From: Chalara sp. BL73
Taxonomy: Eukaryota; Ascomycota; Leotiomycetes; Helotiales
Assembly: GCA_918026815.1 (NCBI GenBank)
Contig: CAKJVC010000068.1
Span: 310,001 to 374,000 of the forward strand
Direction: 5' to 3'
Length of the DNA stretch: 64,000 nucleotides
Below are positions 35,942 to 48,720 of the stretch, one piece after another. The notes below the pieces were generated by a model. That model did no database searches. It saw only the letters and a program-made list of their open reading frames with translations, and had not been told where the DNA came from. The position numbers and the translations under genes were made by a program. Each line of letters starts with the position of its first letter. Positions within the stretch are counted from its first letter, which is position 1.

Positions 35942-38900
35942 TCAAACTCTCAAGCTTTCTGGTGGGCCAAGGTAACTATTCTGGACTCCACCTATGTCGA
36001 TGACAAGCCTTTGAATAACTAAACCCGGTTCAAGTATCCAAATATCTAGTGTATGGCTACCTGCACTCATAGTGCGGTATATATTTGAAGTCCAGCCAGC
36101 TCTATTAACAGCATCTGTCCAACCTGATGGTACTGTCCCTAGATTGGCTGCCGGGACGGGCTGTGCTGTAGATACTACGCCACCATCAAGTGAAAGGGCA
36201 TACTGGAGAGGACGGGTAGGGTCGACATTGAGCGATGATCCGAAGTATATGCTTATTTTCGCGGTTTTAGCGGTGAAAACATGAAAATTATACGATAGCT
36301 TTGGACCGGACGATGTAGTCTGGGAAGGACATGTGACAGGCGAAAGAGTTACGCCGGATACAGAACGGCCATAGCCGGGAATCGTCATATAAGACGCCGA
36401 CGAACCAGAAGTTACAGACTGGTAATGTTCTGCTTCAAAAGCTATTACTCCATTGGATTCGACGAATCCCTTGAAAGTGGATGGGATACTGGTCTTGTTC
36501 ACCGGGAGAGTAAGGGTAGTTCCATTAATACCAGTTCCCGAGACAGAAATGCGAGCGTAGGTGAGACCCGCCGGAGCCGAAGCCCAGTTAACACTAATAT
36601 TGGCCCGTACATCCGAGATACTAGATGAAGATATTGTGCCAGAGGATGGTGACACTGTAACATATGAGACGTTAGAAGTTACTGAATAGGTGAATGAGCC
36701 ATTGTTGCGGGTAAAGATGTCGATATACCGATAATCACTTGATGGCATGTACGGATTCACGGGTATGATGGTGAGTGCCGGATCTCCAGGGACGCTAGTG
36801 TTGCTGCCCTGAATAGAGACACCCATTATGCCAGCCGTTGGAACTGTACTGCTTGAAACATACAAAACACTGGGCATGGCGTTTGCGGCCGGATCATTCC
36901 TACGCATATCAGCAATAAATAAAGAGAAATCTGGGCAGAGCAAACCAGCTAGTATACCCAAGATGCACCTGATCCATCATATGATTCCATTTACCATTAA
37001 GCAGGCCGTTATACCGGGCAGAAATTGAAGCATCAGCAGCAAAGGCTGCTACAACTTGTGAAGCCAAAGCGTTTGTGCTTGTTCTGTGCTGTCGCGCGTA
37101 CCACGCATTAAGAGCCGCCTTGATGTAAATCTCCTGCACTGTTTTCCCCGCAAGAACCGGGTGTAACACCATCTCAAAGAAAGGCACCTGCGTAGCAGCA
37201 TTTAATGAATCATATAACTTTTGCGTGGTGCTTAAAAGAGTAGTCCATTCCTGGAGAACTTTCTCCGCCTCGTCATAATTAGCGACGCTGAGTGCAAATG
37301 GAGTAGTACTAAGCTGCTCATATTTTCTTCTTATAATAAGTTTCCCATATGTGGATATCACGGCAGCGGTGGCATCGCCAACACTTGATCCAAATTGTCG
37401 TGCTGCCCAAGATTTTAACCACTCATCTGTGCTGGCAGGAGTTCCGAAGCTCGCCATATCGTATGCCATATCTAGGAAGTGATTCATAGGGATCTCCTGC
37501 AAAAGTTCAGCTTGTAAAAAAAACACTATTGAGGAATGTTAGCCCACCAATGGTTTCAGATCTCCCACATTCGCAATCCAGATCTGTCTCGCATTTCTCT
37601 CATACGCCAGGTGCATTTGCTCCCAAGTTTTTGCGAGCTGAATTGAGTTTATCCATTTGTAGTTGCGTGGAGAGCCAACATAGTCAAAATGATAGTAAAC
37701 TCCAGCCCCGGCGGCCCGACTGGTTTCATTTGAAAGCGGAACACGCAATAGATTCCCATTGTTATCATCTGTCCAGAGCAATGTGATATCTTCTGGTACG
37801 GTTAAACCTGCTTGGAAATATCCTCCAACTTCCTGAATGGAAAGAATCAGCCAAAACCAGCGCGGCCAATTTTGGAGACAGACCTTATATAAACACCACA
37901 TCTTAGGCACTTTGGATACATCTGCTACGCTCAATGTTTGTTGGAGGAGCGTCTTTTGGTAGTTGATAATTGTTTCAAGTGTTGGTGCGTCAAGTGTTGG
38001 GGATGCCGTGTCTCCCGCACCTCGCATTCCCATTGTCCATAGAGTATCCCATGGTTTGGCTCTTTGTACCCCATCCTTCATGAATGTCTTGACGTTAGCA
38101 GTGTTGCCCACCCAATCCCACTCACCAGTTAGAAAGTGACCTTCCTCGTTCGTTGCCCTCGCCATTGGTTCAGTGTGGCTAGTTCCCATAACGATGCCAA
38201 ACATGTCTGCCGTGGGCCCATTATTGGCATCATCTACATAAAACATGCTGGACCACATAGCAGGCCAGAGATAGTTGGCTCTGAGCCGGAGCAATAGCTC
38301 AAAAACTTTCGAGTAAAACTGTGCATTAAATCCTGGACCATATACGCCATTCGGGTAGTTTGCTCTGATCCAACCTGTGAGTGCTGGTGCTTCATCGTTC
38401 AGAAATATGCCTCGATACTTGACGGAAGGCGGCCCCTGAATTTTGATGACGTCTACAGCATAGACAACAGTCCTTTTTATTGTTGGTACATCGGCCCACC
38501 AGTACCACGGAGAGACCCCAATCTGCTGTGAGATATCGTACAAGCCATATATCGTGCCTCTCTTGTCGCTCCCGACAATCACTAGAGCAACGGCTACGCC
38601 AGAAATAGGGTTCAAGACAAGCTGCGAAGAATAGGACTCCCATTTTCCTTTGATATTTGAAACATTAATCTTTCCGCCCGCAATAAGGCCATCAATGAGA
38701 CTGGAATTCCCAATAGTCCCGGCGATTATGACAGGGGAACTCGGCGCAGCTGCTGTGCTGTTCGTGAGATAGATGGTGCCGTTTCTTCCTGTAACGCGAC
38801 CAAAGTCTTGGGCTAGATCTTGAGCTGTTCGTATGACTCCTGGCCAGTCCTTGTAGTCTAGTCGAATTGATGGAGAATACGAAGTGCTGACTAGTTGTAA

Positions 38901-38999
38901 GGAAGATGGTGCGGGTGTGAACTGGATCGTAGCTACCTGACTAGCTGCAAAGCCAGTGACTGCAAGGGTAGAAATTAGAACAAGCTGAGGCAGGATCAT
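35942..38999 (-). CDS. Secreted GH115 xylan alpha-glucuronidase
   Basis: Four exons (38999-37884, 37832-37548, 37496-36946, 36899-35942), introns 51, 51 and 46 nt, 969 aa. It starts with the signal peptide MILPQLVLISTLAVTGFAAS. GH115 features in order: DKRGTIYGLYDISQQIGVSPWYWWADVP, KYRGIFLNDEAPALTGW, LRLRANYLWPAMW, GIVMGTSHTEPMARATNEE, the splice-restored WCLYKEVGGYFQAGL, TLLWTDDNNGNLLRVP, NVGDLKPLEIPMNHFLDMAYD, then HLGYTSWNDPAANAMP. The C terminus is the family beta-sandwich domain (IAFEAEHYQS). GH115 enzymes remove 4-O-methyl-glucuronic acid from glucuronoxylan outside the cell. Length and order are normal and many N-glycosylation sequons are present, so it looks functional. Confidence 0.94.
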
Positions 39000-40722
39000 G
39001 ATTTAGACAATTGAAGCTGTTTGCAGTATAGAGTTGCAAAGAAAACTTCAGAGTCTGTGAGTAGAAAGAGGCTATAAATATGCCAAATCCTACTGTGAAG
39101 CTACTTTTGCCTTCATCTATTGAGCTTTTCCTTGACCTTTTCGTCCGCCTGTAGACCATCAAAGGCAATTAGACACAAATCAGCTAGATGCTCTTATGGG
39201 CGATCGGCTCGCAACATTTCGATTTTATAAGTAGAGGTGCATATGTGATCAATTGTAGGCGCTCCAATTATTAGCCAGCCGCCGGGCCGTCAATCCTGAA
39301 TATACTTTGTACATGCCTAAATCTTCCAGCCTCTCCCTTTTGTGCATGTTAATTCTTAGTACCATCGCTTTTGAGAAGCTTTTAGTATTTCAAATAGCTT
39401 TTCAATATTACAAACGCTACAGTACCCTTATTAGTCTTTTTTAACTATGGCAGATTATAAAACGTTAGCTAATCCGGATTTTGCGAAGAATTCTTTGAAT
39501 GAACGCACGGACGTAAAAAGGAATGTAGAAAGTATTGAGGGACGGCATATTTATTTTATAAACCCAAGCCAAAGCAGGGATATTGTTAGTCCCGTAATGC
39601 TGAATAGGCAAGTTCACTCTGCACCCCACAAGAAATGATGCGGGGTAGGACAACAACGAATTGATGATAAGAGAGGTAGGACACCGGTACAACAAGGGCG
39701 AACTGATGGCATAAGTCCTAAAGGTGATACTAGAGGTAATAAATATAGACTAATAGACAGGGAGAATTTAATTGGCAACCTCATATAATCCTAAACTTAA
39801 ACAACTACATCAATCCTAACACTAAAGACATAAACAAATAAATAGAAAATGCCCAGCTCTACACGGGGTCAATTTTGCTTGCAGGCAAGTCCATGTTAAG
39901 GAACACATGGCCTACCCTCGTCAACTTTTTTTACAATTAGGCTGATATGCCTGAAAATGTTGATAGGTGGGGTTTATACCCCTTGTAGCAATACAGCTAT
40001 TTTGCCGTTAGTTGAACAGGGTTATTGTATCAAAGTAGCTTTTGGCTCCAGAAAGCTGGATCATTTACGTAGAGAAGGCATCCTAAATATTCAAGGGATT
40101 AATATCCTTGTCCTGGATGGTATGCAATTTTTTTATTAAAAAAAGACATTTGATGTCAATGCTTAACAGAACAAGGTCGTGCCAAGACAATGCAAATGCT
40201 TTCACGTGGCATTATCTATATATGCCCAAAAAGTAAAAGAAAAGAAAAGTAGTGGCAAGATATTTTAGTTTAGATAACCATGATGCTTTAAATCGGTGAG
40301 AACCCGTGACCTTCGAATATGTGTATTTGTGTTATGAACAGTCTTATGACGGGACGTTTTCCGAGGGACTATATTCATAGTCTGAACTCAAGGGCGATGG
40401 TTATATGGTATTATATCCACCTTGATGACTGAAATGTTAGAGTGCTCTCTATCCACCAATAATTGATATCTTGCCTCTTCGTCTCGAATCAACGTCCATC
40501 ACGAAGCCGGGGGCGCTACAGATTAAGACTCCGATGTGAAGCGCAATTCACCTCTTTCCTCCATTCCAGCCGGATCAACATAAAGTCGCATATCAATATT
40601 ATCCCTGCCGAGATTGAAAACGCCAAGGATTATATAGACTTTAGGAGAAGCGCGACCGCCGAGTTTCATTTCTTGCATCTAAATTTCATCAGCCTTGAAA
40701 AAGTCTAATTTTTAGATAGAAA
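39000..40722. other. AT-rich intergenic
   Basis: About 1.7 kb. It holds the GH115 promoter on the left and AT-rich sequence from about 39350 to 40300. Short frames at 39447-39638, 39957-40139 and 40463-40708 have no motifs. Possibly RIP-affected, but no transposon ends are recognised. Confidence 0.5.
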
Positions 40723-43700
40723 CTATACTCTTTCATATTGACTCTTGCTCAAAAACAACCGAGTGGCACATTTTTTTGTTGTCGCCTTCACTTCGAGGAA
40801 ATACTTCGGCTTTGCAGGGGCCCAAATAGCCCTATCCAAGTAGCCGTTCGTGATCAGAAGCTGCGTAAATTCTCCATCCACATCATCATATGTGATATCT
40901 GCGGTTTCCACTCCTGGCCATTCTTCCATGCAGCGGTAGCTCTCATGGACAGTCACATACTTGCGGATTTTGCTCTGCCAGCTAGCGCGATTGAATTTAG
41001 GGAGAGGGGTCTCAAGGCGGGAAAGGATCTCAAAGGCCTACACATGTTGGATCTTTGCCGAAAATTTATGGCTTATGTACATACGTAAAGCTTTCCAGCC
41101 GCTCCAATTCTCACATTATGAACAGCTGGTTCTCATTTCTGACTCCCAAAGGTAAATTGCAATGGTTTGCTTCCCTTGCCACCTCCACCGGAAGAGCGTT
41201 CAAGAGTTCGTCGAGATTAAAAGCTCCTTGGGATGGAAATTCTCCTCTTTTATTCGTTGCTGCAGTGATGACGTTGTCGAGTAGTCGTCGATACTCCACT
41301 TGGCTGCTTCTAGGTGTAAATAGGTGCTGTACATTGTCTGGAAGCACGGGCTCAGGACTGCTGAGGGGCTGGATCGGCCGTGATGGAACACTTGGAGAAT
41401 AGCTCGCTCAGTAGGTGGAAGTCGCGGTGGTAGAGAAGCCGTTACCATGAGCAGAGTCTGTACTAGCTCCAGGAGTTGCCATTCCCAACTGTGTTCCTGC
41501 CCCAACCGATGCGGTTTCACTTTCCGCTCTACCCTGCTGATCAGCACTTGGACTAGGTACGACATCGTCTGGAAGGGATTGCTGAAGTTCTTGCTCATAT
41601 TGGTCATGATATGGCACTGAAACAATACCAGCCTCCTCGAGTACCAAGTCGACGACCTCGTAGCTAGATGCGAAGATTGCCGTAATGATTGCAACAGCTG
41701 TTGAATCCATCGCCAATGTAGAATTGCTCTCGAACTCTGCCATCATAGTCTCGTTAAACAGCTTCGTGGGAAGCAGCTGGAGATAACAGATCTCTTGGTC
41801 TTTTGAATCTTTCGGGACATATATCTTCAAACCCTCCAAGTCTTCTTCGATGTGAAGTTTCGTTTTGCTGACTTCGACGATAACGGTTTCGCCAAGATGG
41901 GTATGCTCAAGACTTCCAATGATACCGTCCGTTTCGTAAACTTTTGTCTTGAGAAGTAATTGGTAGAGGGCTTGACTGTCGTTCTTGGTCCTAGGGCTGC
42001 TGAAGTGAGTTGCACAGCTGCAAACATAAGCCAAGGATCTGTTCAAGGCGAAAGGCTGAGTACATACCGGGAGAGCGCATAAGCACGCCGTCGCAAGTCC
42101 ATACTCCTCTTGGCACTTGGCTCCCCAACAATGCCATGGAAATAGGATTTTTCAATCACAACCTCAGACAAGTATCCGCCAATCTCCATACATGACAAGA
42201 AAGGTTCCAAAGCCCTAACTTCTTTGAGACTGAAATCGAGAAAGTCCAACTTTCCTTCAAATGCATCAGCCCAGGCTTGACGGTCAACAATCGAGAATCT
42301 CGCCAGTCTCTTCCGCAGCTCAAGCCTCCCATTTGTCTTCCTTACGGGGAATATTTTAGATCCGCGCAGCTTGTCCAAGTCCTTGATAGTCGGAGCGAAC
42401 GCATTGATTTGCCAAATAAGACTCTTGATATCCTTGATGGATGGTGAAGAGCGTGCGACTCGTTTGAGCTCTTCAACAAGCAAATGTAAATCGGGGATTT
42501 TGACCTTGAGAATTCCAACAAACAAGTCCTTCAAATCTTCATACTGGCCACTTATTGTGCTCATCCCTGCCACCTGAGCGTCTTCTGACCACAGGCATGC
42601 TGATGGGGCAGTCCATTTTTGGCCCAGCATATCGTAGATCAACCCATAGTTTTCGAAATAAGACCTAAAGTTCAGCACGTCAGCAAGCCATCTCAGCCAG
42701 CCATGAGGCATTTATTTCTCACCGGAAGGATTCCAAATCTCCTGACTCCAAACCTGTTGATATTCTTTGGATGCGAAGATAGATGTCCCGAACAACTTTT
42801 ATGTCTGGCTTATTGTTTGCTTTAAGTTCTCCGAGCTCGCGAGTCAAATCATCCCAAGAAACGTCTCTAACACCTAGAGTGCTTCGAAAGAAAGCGGTAA
42901 GGGTAGGAGTATTAAGATGCGACAAGGAAGGGAGCAAAGCCCATTTTGTTGTCAGGTAATCCGGTGCATCCCAAAGGCAATGTCTCGAAGAAGTCCAAAA
43001 GTGTGGCCTTTTCTGAGAGGACGGTGCTAGGATGAGGTCATTATCACAGACAAATTTCCTAAAGTAAGGCCTAGTAAGCTTCTTGGATGAAGCACAGATG
43101 CGGAAAGGGGGGAAGATAAAGGAAAGATAACTTATACCGGACCCTTTTTATGTCTTCACTCGAAGTTCCCAAGACCCAGACCTTCTGCTGAATGACTTCG
43201 TATATCTCATATCTAAATTGGCCTTTTGATAATTTGCAGTGATACAATATTTGCAACCAGAAATCAAGGCTATCCTCGATCCCTACGTGAAACGTACTCA
43301 AAAATTTCCATCCATCAATATCCGGTTCATTTTCCAGTTTCAGGAAAGGGAATTTCTGTTTGTCGAGAAACTCGCCACATTTAACTGTAAGTGTCTCCGA
43401 CGGGACGAAAGTCTCTTTTAATGCTTTTGATCCAATGTTCGTGCTAGGAACCACAGCTTCAGATATTTTCGATGCCAAGCCAGTGCTCATCACAGCCGTA
43501 TAGGAAGCCCAATGAGCCCGCAAGGTCCCCAACAACTTCTCCGGACGTGCTTCAATAATGTACCGGAAGATTTGTGATAGTTGCGCGGGATCTTTGGGGT
43601 CTACGAGCCGCGGATGGTTTAGTATGCCAACGGATTCATGTAACCAGGCCTTGAATGTGGGGTGGGATCCACTGTGTTTTAGCGGAAGAAGCTCGATTCG

Positions 43701-45865
43701 CTTGCAATACTCAGGATGGATGAAAGAGCCAACCATGTCACTATTACATGGCGCTACTTCCAAGACCGATCCCATAACCTCCTGAAGATCATATTCTTTG
43801 TCACTTTGGAAATACAAGTCTTCCTCATCCTGAACTCGATGGTCCCGATGATTAAATACCCATAGGGAAGTTGATTCGCGGAGCTTAAGTGTTGTACCAG
43901 GAGAATGGGTCGAATAAAGAAAATGGAGATCGCTTAAAGATGTTTCAAAGTCGATGGAGAAGCTTTCTTTCTTATAGCGTGCTAGGATGAGTGCTCTGAT
44001 GTCTTGGACCGAGGCAGGTTTAACACCGAGAGCGATAAAAAGCTGCTTTCTTGTCGGGTTCGTGGTAGATTTTTCATCGACGATTCTTAATCCAAGATCA
44101 TTTGGGACGAGTATCCCATCAATGCGAGGGAAGAATACAGCGCCTTCAGTGATCGCTGTCCAGTTCCCATTTTGCAGTGGGATACATGCTAATTCTCGGA
44201 CTATATCTGATATCGAAGATTTCAATTTCTTCTCAAAAGGTCGCAGCAAAAGCTTCGCGGTCCTCGCATGCCAGCTATCATCTGTTTCTGGTGATTTGAA
44301 CCTGGACCTAGAGCTTGGCTGTTTCAGGTCGTGTCGAAAACGTGCCGCTGCAGCAGAAAAGCCAATTCCACCTAGACCCAGGCTCTTGAGAGCCACTATA
44401 TCTTCCTGTTGGTATTCTGATGCAAGATACCTCTCCTCATCCAAATCAGCGACAAGAGGGTTACCGGAGTTATCTGTAAAGCCCGTAATTAGCTTTAACT
44501 GACTGATGGGTCGAAGAGGCCCATGGCTACGTCCGCGTAAGACTGCACACTCCTTAAGGAGCTCGTGGATCCTGTCTTTAAGGGGTACCCAGAAAGGGTT
44601 AGAAATTTCCCGTGGGATATATCGCGGCCACATATACTGAAGGGTAGGGTGATTACAAAACTGAAATACAGCGTCCAGAAATGCCCCAGCTATGCCGTCG
44701 AGAATGTCCTTGTTTCGGTGACTGCTTTCCATCACATCCCGCCGGTTGGCCTGTGTAATGAAGTCGGATTGAATAAGAAACTATAAGTTGTCAGTCTCGC
44801 ATACATATGAAGTTCAGATTGACTCACGGAAAACCCAAAGTTTCCGATAGGAAGGTAAGAATAAACCTCCTGGTAACCAATGATGGGCTTGGATTTGTCG
44901 TCGAGGGGAAACGCAAGCATTACTTCTGCAGTGTTAGAGTCTCGCTGTTTATCCGGTGATAAACCCTTCAGTAGTTTCCGCGTAATATGGTAGTGCTTCG
45001 GAGGCGTCTTTGGATGCTCAGAACCTTTACGCTGGACCCTGCTTATAGTCGCCCGTCTAGAGGATTCGTCTAGAGTGCATGAAAATGTGGTAGACTCTGC
45101 GCTCTTTCCGCCGAATTCGGTTTTGTCAATCGTAATTGAACCAAGCTTGTTCAAAAAGAGGAGAAAAGTGTCAGGGAAAGTATCGAATTGCGAAAGTAGT
45201 TCCGGATAGTCCACTTCATCGTGGAGTGTTAATGTTATACGGGTTAAAGGTTCTGGCAAAGCTACTTCGACAGGTTCCCACACTGGGGTTACCAAGCCCA
45301 TCCCCCGCACTCCTGGTGGATGTTCGAAGAAGAATGAAAAAGGCCCTGATTGGATATGAACTTTTGATGCGACCATAAAAACCGATTTAAATCCGATACC
45401 CTTTTCCCCAATATATTGCTGCGCGTCAGCCTTTTTCTTGGTGCTCTGTCCAACCTTGCACATAGCTATGACACTTTCCGTGGTATATCCATCTTCATTA
45501 GAATCGATAACTATTTTGTTGGGGTATACCGTGAACTTGACATTTGGCTTAGTGGCCCTGGATGCAACTCTCCTATAATCGTTGTTTTCGGCATTTTGGA
45601 TCATTTCAAAAACAAATCGAGATTTGCTTTCGTAGAGGTTCGTTGCCAGTCTATGAAATTGTCAACAGTTGCTAATAGACCATTAACATGGCGCACACGT
45701 TGTGACTGCAATCCCAAGGCTTTCTTGGAGCACTTCTATTGCTTCAAGAGCCTCCCTATCACTCGCATCACGTGCTTTCTGGCTAATCCATCCATAACCA
45801 CGTGCGATCCGTTGGATAAGCTGCCGAGCTTCCGCGGAAGATATGATATCGTTGGTTGGCATCAT
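40723..45865 (-). CDS. NO VEIN-like GHKL ATPase with DUF3883 C terminus (frame broken near 41113)
   Basis: Starts at tandem ATGs 45865/45862. Introns: 45651-45698, 44781-44827, 43059-43137, 42665-42722, 42018-42067, 41338-41445 and 41038-41084. About 1568 aa. The N terminus is a histidine-kinase-like ATPase: FVFEMIQNAENNDY (N-box, Glu71, Asn75), DSNEDGY (Asp109) and YIGEKGIGFKSVF (G2), then FLIQSDFITQANR. This is the sacsin / NO VEIN arrangement. A long helical middle follows, then IGAAGKLY|AFEILSRLE, ETADITYDD and PKYFLEVKATT. That end is DUF3883, with an E-x-K as in PD-(D/E)XK nucleases. The frame changes between QLFI and RIGAAG (about 41105-41125) and I found no intron there. A TGA at 41408 is removed by the 108-nt intron. 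Family clear; intactness doubtful. Confidence 0.82.
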
Positions 45866-47238
45866 CGATGTATCGTTTCTGCTTTGTGTCAATGGACCGT
45901 TACTTAATAGAGTGATCCTATTTTGCAAACTCAACAATTTTCATAAGAAAAAAGAAAAGGAAAATGATAATAATGTAGGCATTCGGTACTAGCCAAAAAG
46001 CATCAAGTATTAAGAAGGTATACAATTGATTATTGACAGAGAGATACCCGCTCAGAATCCCCTATCACGGCTGGTCGCCAAACATACAGGGGTCAACTTG
46101 CGACATTTAGGCCTGTCAGTCGTCTCAATCTCAAGGGTGAACCAAACTGTCGGGATCACGAACTCGAAAATCATCCAATACATTCGAACAGTTCTATTGC
46201 ACCTCGTTCATCCATTCATCCGCTCACATAGTCAAACCCCTAATGCAGCTACGCATGTTTAAGAAAGCGATCATTGCAGAATTATCGCTTCCAAGCCACT
46301 GCCCACCTCATAGCGCCAAACTGGGACCCGCATTATGTTGCTTGGGCTCTGCTCGGGCTCTTCTCGGGTTTGCTTTCTACCCAAGGATGCGGCTGCGATT
46401 CATTCTCGGCTGGTTTTCTCTCAACAATCAACCTTTCCCAATTTCCGAACTGTGCACTCTTTCAACTTGACCTTTTCTATCCAAGCCGCGAATCTCCAAT
46501 CAATTATGATTGAGCTTCCGCTAACCTAACATTTGAAGCTGCCTTATCCTTGAGGCGAAATATTTACATCAATAAGCAAAATTCTGCTCGCACCTCAAAA
46601 CTTGTCCCATACCCCAGTAACGTGTATAACTAGTGTTGAAACTCGAAACATTGGCCTTGACACATTCAAAACAGGTAGATGAAAGACCAATTATGCAGTA
46701 TTGCTAAAATAATATCATACTCGCTAGCGATATTCACGGTCCAAAACGCAACCTTCATACTTCTACCCCACTCTCCTTTTTAGCTGCTTGCCAAAAAAGC
46801 GCCCTGGACTTACCTAATCTGTTTTTTGGTAAGCATTACAAATATCAAATAGCACTTAAACACACCTCTCACCCTGTACTATAATAATTATAATGCATAT
46901 GTATAACCAGGTCTAGAAAATGATCGTCATGCTCATTGCTCTAGATGTTTCAACAAAACGAGTTTTAAGCTATGTGAGAACGGACTAGCAAGCTTCCATA
47001 TCCAAAGAAAGACCCCAAAATTGGTTCTGTAAGTTAACTGTACAGTTTGAGAATTAAGTCCTCCATGATGATTTACAGCAAACTAGAAAGCAAATCTATA
47101 ATACAGAGAGATATGAGAGGATATATGGTTTTATATCGTACAGTAGAAGCAAGAATACACAAAAGACCACACCCTTTCGCGATAGCAGCCACACTTTTCA
47201 ATAAATTGTAGCCATAATCAGAGAGACAAGGCTGAATC
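45866..47238. other. Intergenic
   Basis: Promoter of the NO VEIN-like gene on the left and 3' flank of the glyoxalase-like gene on the right. The middle is AT-rich. Frames at 46243-46529 lack motifs. Confidence 0.5.
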
Positions 47239-47979
47239 TCACAATGGCAACTGTGGTAGTTCTTGTGGTTGCACTTCAATGAAGTTGCCATCAGGATCTA
47301 AAACATAGATCGTCTCATTGGCGCCAGGAACCGATTTGGTCAAGAGGTTGAGAATAGCAATGGCTTCCTCCCTGTTCGTTCTAAAAAGATTTCCAAGCCC
47401 GTACGAGTTTGCAATGATCTCCAGATTCTCATCTGTTGGAAATCCGCCAATGCCCTTGATGATCTTAGCTCCATAGTCGTTTAAGCGTCTTTCAACTTTG
47501 ACAGGATCAGGCACGACAAAGCCCATGTGAGAGAAGGTATTGGGAGCCTTGGTCGATGGATCTAAGGATTCTGCTGGGTCGTCGTAATGAAGCAGTTCGA
47601 TGAGACCTTCCATATTGTTCTTGTTCCGGTTAAGCTCTGACACTGTTTGATATGCTGTGCCATTTTTTCCACCGTGGCTGTGAGCCAAGTATGCGATTGA
47701 CAGCTTCTCCGTTGCCCGAAAATTGAAAATGAGCCGCATACCGAACACCTTTGTGTAGAAGTCGATACTTCTTGTAATGTTGTTGACATTCAGCGCAAAG
47801 TGGTTAAGAACGAAACCCGTGGTTGCTGGGTCTGCAGGCTCATTACTTCCAGGAATTAGCTGAGGAAACTGATTCGATCCCGTGTTATTGGCAGGAGCTT
47901 GAGGTGTACATGATTGAACTATAGATATCAATTGGGACGAAAGCAGAAAAACTGAAGTAAAAAAGTTTAGTGCAAGCAT
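47239..47979 (-). CDS. Secreted glyoxalase-I-like VOC protein
   Basis: Single exon, 246 aa from ATG 47979. An upstream in-frame codon at 48039 would hide the signal peptide. Residues 1-23 are a signal peptide (MLALNFFTSVFLLSSQLISI). The remainder is one vicinal-oxygen-chelate unit of glyoxalase-I type with all four metal ligands in place: His60 (LNHFALNV), Glu128 (LIELLHY), His151 (SHMGFVV) and Glu235 (NFIEVQP). YTKVFGMRLI is also typical. Lactoylglutathione lyase activity is the nearest homology, but glutathione is scarce outside the cell, so an extracellular VOC may act on another substrate. Several N-glycosylation sequons support secretion. Confidence 0.85.
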   Translation of the reverse strand: MLALNFFTSVFLLSSQLISIVQSCTPQAPANNTGSNQFPQLIPGSNEPADPATTGFVLNHFALNVNNITRSIDFYTKVFGMRLIFNFRATEKLSIAYLAHSHGGKNGTAYQTVSELNRNKNNMEGLIELLHYDDPAESLDPSTKAPNTFSHMGFVVPDPVKVERRLNDYGAKIIKGIGGFPTDENLEIIANSYGLGNLFRTNREEAIAILNLLTKSVPGANETIYVLDPDGNFIEVQPQELPQLPL

Positions 47980-48720
47980 ATTGTGTGATTTTGCAGGGTA
48001 ATATATTGCCGACAATAACCTTAACCCAAGTGATATCAAGGCCGTTGTGAAGAGGGTACTCTCTGCGGAGAGAAATCACAACAATATATATTCTACCTTC
48101 GAAAAAAAATTAAATAATGCTACCGTTCCGAAGCAAGCAATGAAACAGGGTCACCACATGATGATCATTTCTAAATGCGATTCTCCTTAATCCCCTTCGC
48201 CGCTCTCGACGAGATTAAGCTGCTTAAATCAATCATTCTTGGAATCAATGAGCGCGCCAGGCCAAAAGATAATATGAGTTAGGCTGACAGTTTAATCCTT
48301 CGCGCCTGAACTACGTAAGATCGGCGCGCAAAATGTTTCCCGATTAGGTCTCGCTTAGTAGGGTGGGAGCAAGGTAAGTCATCCTTGTCACGTGAAAAGC
48401 TTGCTTTCCACTATCCTTTTAAATCATCCTTTGGCACTGTTACGTTCTCAAAAGCCAGCGCACTAACTTCCCGACTTTGATCTTTGAGTACAATGCCGGT
48501 TAGGGGACCTTAATTAGTTGAGTAACGTTAATTGCACTGCTTTGACAACAAACTAAACAAAAATTGATTCGTGACAAGTCTTACAACACTAATTTACCAC
48601 TGAATGGGAGGATCAAAACTAGGCTCAAATTGTCTTCATCCTGCGCGACACTGCATGAAGTTCGGGTTTAGATCAACCACAGATTGCTGAAGGCGACCCA
48701 CCATTCAGCTAGCAGAGCAG
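47980..48720. other. Divergent promoter region
   Basis: 740 bp between the leftward glyoxalase-like gene and the rightward Zn2Cys6 regulator. No gene seen. The two genes could share control, but nothing in the sequence proves it. Confidence 0.5.

Noticed and set aside
41408..41410. In-frame TGA in the NO VEIN-like gene taken as a nonsense mutation
   Set aside because: A canonical 108-nt intron (41338-41445, GTAACG...CTTCCAG) removes it and keeps the frame, so it is not evidence of decay.
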